Shown piece by piece: positions 15,226 through 28,400 of a DNA stretch of 64,000 nucleotides. The translations under genes were made by a program, and so were the position numbers. This DNA is from Pampus argenteus (lineage: Eukaryota > Chordata > Actinopteri > Scombriformes > Stromateidae): assembly GCA_036937835.1 (NCBI GenBank), contig CM072862.1, positions 13,342,501-13,406,500 on the forward strand, written 5' to 3'. The notes under the pieces were generated by a model, which searched no databases, was not told the origin of the DNA, and saw only the letters and a list, made by a program, of their open reading frames with translations. Numbering within the stretch: position 1 is the stretch's first letter; the number at the start of each line of letters is the position of its first letter.

Positions 15226-15412
15226 GTAGCCATTACAGAGTGCCGCCTAGAGGCAGTATTCATGCACACACAAACACGCACAAACACGCCAAATACAGTA
15301 TCCCACTTGTGCTTTTACATACGAACATACTCGAATGCTCAATCTTCAAATGCACTTTATGTTTAAATATCCATTTAGCACACATATACAAAGTTGGCCA
15401 TGTTCTCTCTCC

Positions 15413-15444
<32 letters not shown>

Positions 15445-18400
15445 ACAGTGTTGTACTATAATGTTGCCCATTTGACTCAAGAAAAAATAGTTACAAAGAA
15501 TGCTTGTGTGTTTTTTGAGAATTTTTACTGTTTGCATTTTGGGCTGCAGTGGCTCAGGAAAGTACCAAAATGCTTTTCTTCCATCAACAACTCCAGTCAT
15601 TTCACACAACATTAATTTTATCAGCACAATATACTCGCCTCTTTGTTGTTTTTAAAACAGATACTGTTTTTGTTCACTAACTATTTTCACTCTTTCTAAC
15701 ATATTGCTGAATTGTTAGAAATAATTGTTGATTTTGATTGAGAGCAGCTCAACCAAAAGAAATGATTGAATAATTGGTGAATGAAGTAATTATAAAATAA
15801 AAGCAGTAGATTGTTGAGTTTGACATGACTCTGTTGTTGTATGAATGGCATGAGGAAATGTACATTATCATGAATTTACCATGTAAACTACTAGAACACA
15901 GTTTATCTTTCTGTTTTAACAGTTTACTGCAGTTCTTTGTTTCTGCTGGTCACGACATTATTCGAATATTGACTTGTATTTTAGAATTATAGTATCTTAT
16001 AGTACATTGTTATATGATTGAATAGGTATTGTGCTCTTGTTAATAATGCACTGTTCATTATGTGCATATTTTATATATATTCTGCTACTCTGTTATGGTT
16101 TTTTGAAATTCTAGCTAACTACAACACACCTTTAAAAGTTTAGGACATTTTACAAATCTTTTCCTGTACTATTTGTATAGTATTTGTGTGAGATTGAAAA
16201 AAATTAGAGGCAGACAGTGAAAGGTAGAACTACAAAAGTGCTGCGTATGTCTGTGTGTTCTTTATGTATGTGTGTGGATGATCAAAGCGCATGGATGTGT
16301 GAGAGAAAAAGTGACTTTCACAGCATTTTGTGCATTTATTTGTGTGTGTGTGTGTGTGAGAGAGAGTGACTGATCAAAGCTCATGTGTGTGTGACAGCTT
16401 TTGATGAGGTTGACACCTGAGCCTAGAGCAGTACCACTGGGCGACTGTGGGTAGATCAAGAAAAGACCTCAGACCTGAGGGTTTGAATGTAGGAGCACAA
16501 CAAGAATCAATCCAAAAACATATCAGTCAATACCATTGCCTGAGATCATGAAGAGAGGAAAGAAAGTGTGATTAGTATGATGCTTTAGGAAACAAGGAAA
16601 AGAAGGAGGTGATAGGAGTGGTGAGGAGGATGAGTGGGTGGGAGTACAGCAACTGTCTAGCATAGGAGTCAAAACCAAACCAAGTTTTGCTGTATTTTTC
16701 ATTCTAGGCATGTAAATCCATTTTACAGAGAAAAGCTCAGCCAAGAACACAGGCCGAGTCTTAATGTCCACTACACTCTGACATGTGTTTGCGATAAGTC
16801 TGCAAGGGCTCAGGGCTGTCCCAGTGTGAAATCAGAAAGTGCTTGGGGGCTCTCTGGTGGACTTTTTGAGTCCTTTATGCAGTTCCCACAAGACTGCAAT
16901 GTTGAAGACTTTGCTTGAGGGAATTATCCTCAAGGGGGTGTCCAAAATCATCTAAAAATAGAAGAAAACATTGAATAGGCTGGGAAAAAGTCAACAGCAA
17001 TGACTGCTTTAATAACTCCTTTATTTAATGAAGGCATGATTATTTGTTTTATTCTGTTTTAATTAACATTGCTAATAGTATGTATATTATTAGTATGTTA
17101 CTAAACTGCATATATAATTACATCCTCACATCTTAGTGGACAGGCCTTCAGTATGACCCAGGCAACATGCTAATTCATGTGCTGTCCCATTCCTCATACA
17201 GCATTTTGAACTGAAGTACCCTCTTGCTTTCACTGAGAACAGAGGTGATAATAAGAGTCTGTTAGGGATCAGCAGGGAACACTGGACAGTGAACACTGGG
17301 ACTGGGCCACAGCTGTACACTGTATACTAGCAACCAAAACAAGACAAGAAGTGTAGAGGCTAGAAGAGGTGAGAAGAGGAGTGATAACAATACAATATGA
17401 CTGCGTGTGTGTATATTGGTGGGGTGACATTGACAGATGTGCTTGTTTAAACTGTTTTCAACAGAGACTTAAGACTAATTTCATTGACCTTTGCTAGCCT
17501 AACCTGCAGTATACATGTGCTCACGCCCACATACTGTTCACACACGTGTTTTGTAACTTTCTTGGGGGTGCTGAAGATGGATCAGGCTACCGTTAGGTCT
17601 GCTTCTTGTGGGGTAATGCTAGTAGGGATTAATAGGCTTTTTGAAATTGCTGTACGCTGATACAGACGATCCCACACTGTGCTCCGGTCTTAGCACCACA
17701 TAAATTCATTCACTAACATTTTTATCCTACTGGGTTGTTGTCAAGAGAAAAGAACTACTCCCAAGAGGGTGCTTGCAGAACCACCATCTCAGTTTTAAAA
17801 TCCTGTGCAGCTATGTAGATGCACTGTTGCCTACTCCTTACAGCTCCATAGTATCACATTATGTGTCGTGTCTGGGTTTGTTCCATCCACAATCTTCCAT
17901 CAGTCAATGGAAGGCACTGCTTCATTATTGAATTGTAAGATAATGGTGGGAATAACAAATTTGAGCTTAATTATGCAGATACACAGCAAGACAAATACAC
18001 ATGCATACATATACATGCAGATCAAAAGCACTATACTTTTACATTATATACCAAAGCCTTGGCGCCACAGCCATCCTAGTGATATTTGGAAAATACATAA
18101 GAATAATAGATTAGAGAAGTGATTCGCTTGCCAGTTTTAAGTGCAATGGGCAGTGGTCCACGAAGCAGAAAAATAGACACATGATTAAAATGTGAATGCT
18201 TCATTGCAACATGATTTCTCTAAATGATGGAAGCTGCAAACCTGTTTGTTGCCAAAAAGGTTGCTTGGGAGTACTTTTACCTTATTGTAGGTTGAAGGTT
18301 GGAGTATGGAGTAAACATGTACTACTTGATTCATTTCTTTTTTACTTTGTATCCAACATGCTAGATGAAGGTCTCCTCAATCCAACTGACCATATGTTAT

Positions 18401-21400
18401 AGGAAATGAATAAGAAGTAAAGTTAGAGTACAGGCCTGGCAGATCATTACAAGAGATGATTCCTAATGTAGTCTGATAATTACTTAATTAAGTTTCTCCT
18501 CACTTATCCAATACTAAGATTGAGTAAATGAATGAAAGCTGAAAGTCAGTACTTAAAGCTCATAGTCATTGTTTAATTTCAAATCCAGTATGTTAGAGTA
18601 TACATATATATACTATAATTTATAAAATGTAATTCACTTTATATAGACACTACTATAAATAGTAGCAGCATTCATCCATTTTCATTCATATTGTTCAGGG
18701 GGTTGTCACATCATGCACTGGGAGAGAAATTGTCCATCATGGTCAGATTGTCTATCACAGGACTAAAACATACAAAAAACACACATCTGTGATCAATGAA
18801 CAACGTTTTCAGGGTTCCATAACCTGAATAGTTTAGTGGTTGGTACTTAGATGCCAGTATTAACTACAGAACGACCCTATAAAGCGATTCCCTTACAAAT
18901 AACCTATACATGGTCTAGATTTTATTGGGTGCAAGCTAAATGTAACTACAATTTGTGCGCCTCCCTGTGACTCTTTAAGCCACATTTACTATATGAAAGC
19001 ACTTTCATTCAATTTGTACTGGCAGTCTGTGTGAAATGAACACCTGGTCTACAAAGTTAGCAGCATGTTATGCAGTCATTAACTAGGACTGCCTTCTAGA
19101 TGCTCATTGGGAGTGAGGGGTTGCTCAGGAGGTCCAGCACCTGAGAAACATTATTTGGGTGTATACTTATAAAACACTTACAATCTTGCTTCATTGTCGT
19201 GTGTGTGACATTAAATCAGTAGGAGTCATTAAATCAGCTCCTAAGAAACCAAAAAGATGCACAAAGGAAATTATTGCATGAAAGTTGCACTCTGATGCTA
19301 ACGTTTCAGATACTTTGGAACCAGAGGAACTAATCTCAGGAACTAAACTCATAGCTAGAAGTCCCTGTTTTGTAGTCCTGTTTGTGTATTGATCCACATC
19401 TGATGAACTCGCTCAACCACCACTACTTGCCCTCTCTTTCTCTTGCTTACTTGTGCTCTCAGCTTAGTCACGTTATCTACCTCTCTCTGTTTCTCTTTCT
19501 CTGTTTTAAAACGAGTCAGTAAGCCAACAACAAAGCCTAACTTTACATCTGAGGTAAAAAATTAAGCAACATGTTCTCACCTAGTCCTAAATTGAAAGGA
19601 AGTTCCTGTGGTGGAAATACAGCTAAATATACCCCAAACCATTATGGAAATAAATGTAAGTGTCAACCCCCACAGACGGTCTATGTATCTATATCGCATG
19701 GTAAGAGGACAAAATGTTGTACAGTATGAAATAGGATTTCAGATCTCAGTAATGAATGTGACCCATGCCATGTCATAGTAACAGACAATGCCAAGTATAA
19801 GTTTCATAATATCCTATTAACAATTAGTAGATATTGCTAGGGCATTAATTAATATTGGATTGGTATCAGCAGATGTTTTATATATTGTCTTCAGTATTGT
19901 CTCTTGAATGATATTGCTCATGTCTCCCTAGCAACCCAGATATCTGCATCCAAATGTACATTTTTAATTGTCAAAAAAGTTCATCAAGCATTAATTTAAA
20001 TTGAATGACCACAAGGCCATGACTCCGAGCACCTTTTCTTTTTGTCTGGGGTTACTAAATGTTGACACTAAATGTTGACAAAATGTTGATTTATATTGGT
20101 TTCATTTTTCACAAAAGATGCTTCTTATTCTTGAAGCAATTCAGTGCAGATCCCCTGCATGTGATGTGTTACCCTTTATCTGCAGTGATATCGATAGAAT
20201 ATATTGCATGTTAATTAAATACTCCCTTCCCCATCACAACCTTTCTTCCAATATATCTCACAAATTTGCACCTGCTCTTTAAGCGTGACTCATTTTCCAC
20301 ACATGGCCCTTTGCAAATTGTATGACCATTATTAAGTGCAGGGTATCTACACTTATTTAATCCTGCCATTTGCACAATTATTCGCTAAATGAATCAGTTT
20401 GATAAATAGCATGCATGCTTTTAGGTACAGAATGTGTCTGAAGTGAACGCAAATGGAAAAAATTGAGGAAACACACACACACACACAAATAATGGTTTTG
20501 CACTGAAGTTTATTCAAGAACTTTTCTCTCTTTCTCTGTGTTTCTGTAGCTCCCTGTGGTGGACAATATGGTGGATCTGAAGGAGTTGTTCTTTCTCCAA
20601 ACTATCCTCTTAACTACACTACCAGGCAAACATGCTCCTATTACATCACAGTTTCCTCACAGTTTGGTAAGTACATAAATTAGCACACTATACATGCTTA
20701 TAATGGCTTCTGTAATTGAAGGACCAACACAAATGCTAATCAATACCTTTATATATTTCCTATTTTTTCGTCTTCTGTTCATCTTTTTTAGTGGTGTTTG
20801 GTCAGTTTGCGGTTTTCCAGACAGCAATGAATGACTCAGTGGAACTGTTTGATGGAGCCAATGAAAATGCTCGATTGCTCAGCTCCCTGGCTGGGTCACA
20901 TTCAGGTGAGTCCACTATTGGCTGAAAACTGGTGTCAAATAAAGTAGGAGGAATACTAGTGGGTGATGCTGCCATTAACAAAACTGAGCATACATTTTAC
21001 TTTTGAATAGCTGCCATTTAGTTCTAATGTAAACTTCTAATCTTAACTTTTTCTGTTGTCTTTTTTTGTGCTCCTGAGCACATCTGAAAGAGGAATTTAA
21101 TAAAATCGTCTGTAGGAAAGCAGCTCTTGGGGGCTGTACAACACAGCACTATGTGGTTGTTATCACAAATTATTTGATGGTGATATATCTGGTGAGAATC
21201 CATTATAGGTTATCTTTACAAGACAAAATCAGCAGTGGAAATGTCTCACTGGGGATATACAATATACACTAGCACTGATACTTCTTAACACAATCCTCCC
21301 TAGGTTTCCTTATCCTCCAACTTCGCTCGCTTGGCAACATTTTGACTCACTACACAGTAATATCCTCTGCATGGATGGAGATTGAAAAGACAAGACTAAA

Positions 21401-22371
21401 ACAGTGAGGATGACATAGTGTGAAGTATGAAATATGAATACATATTGATTAACATAGTTGTTGGCAAAATGTGCTCTCATTGCCTCAGACTTTCATGCTC
21501 TCTTGTTGTTTGTCATGGCCAGGGGGCATGCTGCAGGGAAATCCCACTGGAATTGACATTTAGTTTCTTTCTGTAGAATCGGGGCTTTAAAAATATCGCT
21601 GTTATGTTTATTCTGTTGTGTGTTTTGTAGTATTATGAGGGGAAACAATTAGACAATTTAATAGAGGACAGATTCACTATACAATATTTTACTACAGTAA
21701 AGTTTCTTTTTACATACAGTATTTGCTCTGATCAGTTATTTCAACTTATTTCAACATAATATTATTGAGTAGGATGTGACAGTTTTTATTATGCTGAACA
21801 GCTGCGCATGATGCACATTTTTCTTCCATCTCATCTAGTTCAAAGGAAACAGCCTGGTTTATATCATTTTGAATGGGTGACTTATTCCTTAAAGTTAATT
21901 TGGGTTTGAAATTCCCCTTTTGGCTAAAAATGGCAGCAAAGAATGAAACACACCAAGCTTTACAAAATAATGATATCCACATCATTAGTCGACACACGTG
22001 TACACGCACATGCTTGCAAACAGCTTTTTAGCACATTGTTCCAGTTAACTGACTGATAGTCCTGACACACACACGTATTAACACACACACGCATACCAAA
22101 TATATACATACACACACATCCAAAGGCAGCTAATAATGGTTCTAAATGTCAACGACACTGGGCCATGGTTTTCTTATTTAATTACTTTGTTTGTATGTGT
22201 GTCCCTATATGTGTGTGTATGCACTTTTGAGGTGTATGTGTGTGTTTTCTTGTATTCTTATTTGTGTGATGATCACATTTCACCACAAAGCGAGAATGAA
22301 TGAGAAACCATACCATAAAGTTAAGACAAACTGTGTGTACTGTATATATGTGCATCTGTCATTAAATGGTA

Positions 22372-22402
<31 letters not shown>

Positions 22403-25400
22403 AGGGAAAAAAAGTGTTTCCAGGAGAGAAAAACTATTTTTAGCTTGTTTTAATGGTCATTTTAAAATTATTACATAGGTTTGTATAATTGTTTCCCCCA
22501 GGAGAGACATTGCCATTGGCAACTTCCAATCAGATAATGCTGCGGTTCAATGCTAAGAGTGGCCAATCAGCTAAGGGCTTTCACTTCGTCTACCAAGGTA
22601 AGTCTTACTCTTTCGCTGTATCTCTCTCCCTCTCTGTTGAGTCTGTCTGAGTCTTATTCACATAAATTCTCATATTATTTAATTGTTGACATGGTTGCAG
22701 CTGTTCCTCGGACCAGCGACAGTCAATGCAGTTCAGTGCCAGAACCTCGATACGGCAGGCGGATCGGGTCGGAGTTCTCAGCCGGCTCTGTTGTTCGGTT
22801 TGAGTGCAGTCCTGGATATCTACTGAAAGGATCCAGTGCTATTTGGTGCCAGGCCGTGCCAGGTGCTCTGGCGCAGTGGAATGCAACAACACCCACCTGT
22901 ATAGGTAAGGCTGACTGATACACTGAAATGTATGTATGAGTATGTAACCAATTAACACTTGCATCTCTCAAAACTAATTAGCCCTTTGACTCTCTGTGAA
23001 TCACCAAGAACTGTGAGAGTTGAGATTATGACATTAACTCCTACAAACTAAATATATGCCTGCGTGAGATATCTCTCTGCTGAGAGCAAGCATTCAGCTT
23101 CAACTGTCACCTCAGTTTATATCATAAATAGTGTTTGTTTTCATATTTTCTCTCTCTGGCTCCCTGTGGTGGTAATTTGAACACCATATTGTTTCTGGGT
23201 ATGCAGAACCATATTCCAACAACCTGTCCTATCTGTTAGCTATTTAGTTAATAAACCTTGCCAACAAATACATATTGTATGTCTTCATTCTAGTTCCCTG
23301 CAGTGGCAATTTGACTGAACGCCGTGGTACAATACTGTCTCCTGGCTATCCAGAACCATACCCAAACAGTCTAAACTGTCTGTGGAGGATCCATGTCAGT
23401 GAAGGGGCTGGGATACAGGTATGGACACTAACTATGGGGGACGCACATAAGTATGGAGCTTAAAGGATAGGTTTTCCGGTATTCAAGTCTGTCTTGAATA
23501 CCAGTCACAGTCACATGCCCATATGAACACTGAGTGAGGTTTTCCTCACTGTAATTATTCCTGCTGTTCATACTAGCTATTAAAAAGATCCCCTTCAAAT
23601 CTACTTTCAATGTAAGTGATGGGGCAAAGGTCCACAGTGTATCTACACAGGAAAAATTGCATTTAAAAGTTTTTAAAGTTTAAAGTTAAGTGCATAATGA
23701 AGAGATCTTCTAATGGACAGTATGAACAGGAGGAATGATTGTGGCACCCATTTTGGTGTTCATTAGGTCATCCTGACTATTGTTTTAAGACAGACTTGAA
23801 AAATTGTGAACGTGTCCTTTACTGTGTTTATTTATTTTGTATCATTTGCTGTTTAGATTCAAGTGATGACGTTTGCTACTGAGCACAACTGGGATTCTCT
23901 GGAGATTTACGATGGAGGAGACATGACAGCTCCTAAATTAGGGTCATTTTCTGGTATGACAATACGCTCTGTCTCTCTCATACACACACACACGCACACA
24001 TCTATGATGGATGAGATATGACAGCTCCTAAACTATAGATACACACAGATTGACACACACATGCACACACACAGTAAAGACCTATGATGAATTAGATATG
24101 ACAGGTCTTAAACTATAGATACGCACACATATACACGCATACGGTTACACACTGGGGATCTATGATGGATGAGCTGTAATTCCAAAAAAAATAATATATA
24201 TCTTAAATATTTTTAAAGGCTTAAAATTATTCTTTCTTTCGAGACAGTCAGTAAGAGGAGGTAAAGAAAAGGAGGGGTCTCACTCAGAGGCTGAGTGAAG
24301 GATGAAAGAAAAAGAGAGAGAGAGAAAGAAAGAGAGAAGACAGGGAGGGATAAAGAATGATCTAACCTTTTACAATTTCCCAGCGGAGTTTCCCCTGTGA
24401 CCTGCCCCAAGCACATACCTGTCACACTCCTATCACACATAAAACATGCCGCCCATAGGGCAGCACACACACACGCAAGCACACACACACACAAGCGCAC
24501 ACCCACACAAATGCCTGTGCCCTTCTCAAGAAGGCACACCGGGGAGCTGCCCACTATAACCACAGTGATCTAGTCTTGGCCACTGAGAAGCTTCACTGGC
24601 GCAGTTGAGGGTTGCTTCACATAAAGACACTAAAATGTTAGCTGTCCGTGGAGGGTTAGGGGTCATTCACCTTCTTGACGCATAATTTCCCAGCTGGATT
24701 TGGGATTTAAACAAGATTTATGGTCAAATACCGCTTGCTATAAAAAATGTATTGTACATGTCCAGTGTTGTTACAGAAACTTTATCTTTTATATAAATAA
24801 CGTGGTATTTTACAATATAATCAAGTGTGAATGCGTACAGTATATGCCATATATTGTAGATTATCCCAGAAAGACTCACTGACTGGTATTGTCATGTCTT
24901 CTTTTCTTGTTTGTGTTTTACAGGGACTACAGCTCCTGCCCTCCTTAACTCCACTTCCAATCAGCTTCTCCTGCATTTTCAGAGTGACATCAGCGTGGTG
25001 GCAGCAGGCTTTCACCTTGAATACAAAAGTAAGTAAAAGCTTTCAACACAGATAGATAAAGAGATAATTGATAGATAGGTAAGAGTGATGGGTTTAAAAA
25101 GGGTATACTGGCTACAGTAAAACAACAGTAAATATTGGGACCCTTCTCACCAGAAAGTGCAAATGCACCCAATCACACAGACATAGACATACACACACAC
25201 TGTTGCAGCCAAACATTCAACATCAAATAACAAGAGTCAGTGACCTGAACTGGTACTGCCTGAGAGCATAAACACACAGACCCACATTGCACACACATAA
25301 ACAGAAACACATACATACACAAAATGCTTTTGTTTGTGTCATAATGCACATAAGTCCAAAGGAAAGGCTCACAGACCCACAAATATGTACATAGACAAAG

Positions 25401-28400
25401 GTATAGACGTAGATATTAACATCATGCAATTATACACAAACACGTCTGTCAGTTTATGGTTTGGCTTTTTAGTCCATTGTAGTTGTTTTAGCTTAGAATC
25501 ATTTCTAGATCAATGAACATGTCCCCTTTTGTAAGTTTTAGTGTGTGTCCGCACACTTTTGTGGCGCGATTGTCTGTATTTTGTTGCCGCAGTCTGTCAA
25601 ATTCTATTACAAGGAATGAAAACCTAGAAGAATGGTCACTTTGGGGCACAGTTAATTGTGTCTCGGCCACTCTTATTTACAATTTATCAAATGTATCGTT
25701 TTCTTTTTGGGGGGATATTTGTGCCTTTATGACAGATGGAGAAAATGGGAAAAAATATGCTGTACATGTAAATCAGCCTTGATGAAGATCACCTCTGCTC
25801 TTTCTCCCTTTTCAGACAGAGAACATGTTGTGTAGCAGAAAAAGTGTAGTGAGAGAAAACACAGACATATAGATTAAGTAAGGATGATACAAGTCAGAGG
25901 GACAAAAAGAGAGAAACAAACATACAGATATTTCTTGGTGTTTATGCCTTTGAATGTCAGTCAGTGTCTGCTATTATGTGGCAAAACCAACACAATACAT
26001 GCTGTTTCAAAGTGCTAGCCAGCAAGCTGACCATTTGCTATTATCACAGAAAACCCAATCCCAAGTACAGCATGCCGAGCATTGAAGTTTTTGCAAGATC
26101 ACCTTCAAAAAATATATCATACATTTCACCACCATAAGACCTCTTGCAGGTCTCAGATGATGGGTTTCCTTATCTCAAAATGATAGCTAACACTTTAATC
26201 TGTAGAAGAATTTGCTCCAAGTTTTGTCTGACGGGTTCTTTACAGGAGGTCTTGCCACAACCTATGCTTGTAACTTTTTCTATTAAACACAAAGTTTTGA
26301 CGAGATCTGGCAACTTATCTTACCTCAGAAGGTAATAAGGACCATTATTAACATTATGATTTGCTCTTGTTTAATTGTTGATTCTGATCCCATTTATGTC
26401 CTTGTATTATATTGTATTGAAAACTTGTATTGGTCCAAAAGCAGTGGGCTTAGTTTCCTGGTACTGTTTGTTTCCTGTAGAAACATGAAAAACAATCCTT
26501 CATTGCCAAAAATACACAAAAAATATCACCCTCATATGTTTTTGTAAAATCTTACCAGCTGCCAAATTTAGCCACATTTAGATTATTCACCATTAGCTGT
26601 TTAAAGTTTTCCTTTTCAGTTTCACAGCAATGTGTTTGGTGTTTAACTGTAATAATTTGCCGGGGACACGTGAATTACTCTGGTTATGATGTTCTCATTG
26701 TTTTAAGATGGCTAAAGGACCTTAGCCCTAAAGGGCAGAATGAGACAACCCTCCGCTGAAACAGTTTACTGAAACAGAAGTATAGTAAATCCAGTCAGTT
26801 AGAATTAAATGCTGACAGTGTCTAGTTGTAGTCTAGTTGCCCTAGTGGGGTGGTTTGTGGTACTGTCAGCATTTTACAGAGCATCACTGCTCTCTCATAA
26901 CCAGGGAAGAGGGAGCAGTTTGCTAGCACACTGGGAGAGAAAGAGATGGTCAGCCAAATGGAATAGTTTCATTGATCAGTTGTCATGACAGCCTGCTGAT
27001 GCTCTGCCTAATAATACGCTCTGTGTGTGTGTGCATGTGTGTCTCCAAGTTACAGCCTCATGCAGCTTTTTCACTCTTGCTTCATCTAAAAAAAGTCCCC
27101 CTCTTCTCCCCCATGCAAGCATGCACTCATGTAGTAGTCAGTCATGCACACACACACTCACAAATGTTATACACAGGGGCTTGGCCACCTGGATGTGTGT
27201 GTGCGTGTGTGTTCAATGGGATCACATCATTTTGCTGGTAGGAAGGTAGATAATGAACCAACAAGACCAGACACAGAAGCAAATACACACACACACACAC
27301 ACACAAACATTCACTCCTCTCTCTCCCCTTCTTTCACTCTTTATCCCTCTTCCACCCCATGTGTTGCCATGGTAACCGCTCTAGGGCAGTCTCCTGCGGA
27401 AGTTTCCAAGTGAAACACACCAACAGACACACACACACGAACAGACAGATACACCCCTACTGATTTTATTTTTTGATGAAGGGCTTTCTGCTGTCAAACT
27501 TATTAAGAATGTCTTTAACTGCTATTGTTCTGGGAATACTCAACCAAAGTCATATTACTTTTACAATTTCTTAGGCTATTTCAGAGAACACTTTCACTAC
27601 TGACGATGTACAAGCTTTTTTCTTGTACTACCTGTCAATTAATAAACGGGCTCTTGTGTATTAAGAAAAAAAAAATAAGAAGCATTTATAAATTCCTCTC
27701 CCACATTAGGTCTCCATGGCATGACTCTAAATATTGAAATTTACATATGTGTTGGAAAAATATTAATTTACTTAGAGACAATCATATGATACAAGATGCA
27801 AATAATTGGTAGGTAACTGTTGTGCTTTGCTGTGATTGTTTTTTGTAATGTTGTGTTTAAATCAAGAGAAAAGTCACGCACATAGTTTTTCGTGAAAACT
27901 AAATGACTGATTACATATCAGTGTATGGTTAATCAAGGTAGAGGATGACTGCTCAGTCAACATAGGGGTGGGACGTCATGTAGCGAAATTAAGGTATCAT
28001 TTGTTTACAACCCATAAAGTGATTTTAGTTGGTCATGACGATTTCTTTAAAAAAAAGTCAAGACAGCAATGTGAGTGTAGTTGTCCATGTGCTATCTGGC
28101 ACATTTGTCTAAAGCACATGATTTGAGTCAGAGGCAAAGTATGCTCATTAATGTATACATAAAAACTGTAAGAATGAAGAATAAATAACAGTATTGTGTT
28201 TGTGTTGTTTTTTTTTGTAGCGGTCGGCCTTACCACCTGTCCAGAACCGATGATGCCAGCAAATGGCATTAAAGCAGGCGATAGATACATGGTCAATGAG
28301 GTAGTGGCCTTCACCTGTGAACCTGGATACACATTACAGGTAATACAGACAGAAAACTGAACAACAAACAATTGCATTAAGATATATATATATTTATACA

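Larger units (their letters stand above)
12453..20549 (+). other. Longest intron (8.1 kb), between sushi 9 and CUB 10
   Basis: No exon found in either orientation. It is rich in simple repeats (GT 13046-13166, C run 14768-14784, CT/CA 14982-15049, GA 15194-15224, GT 15415-15442) and a pyrimidine-rich tract 14800-15050. An imperfect duplication of a GATCAAAGC-containing GT/GA-rich unit lies near 16275-16400. 17500-20500 shows nothing recognisable. Confidence 0.65.
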
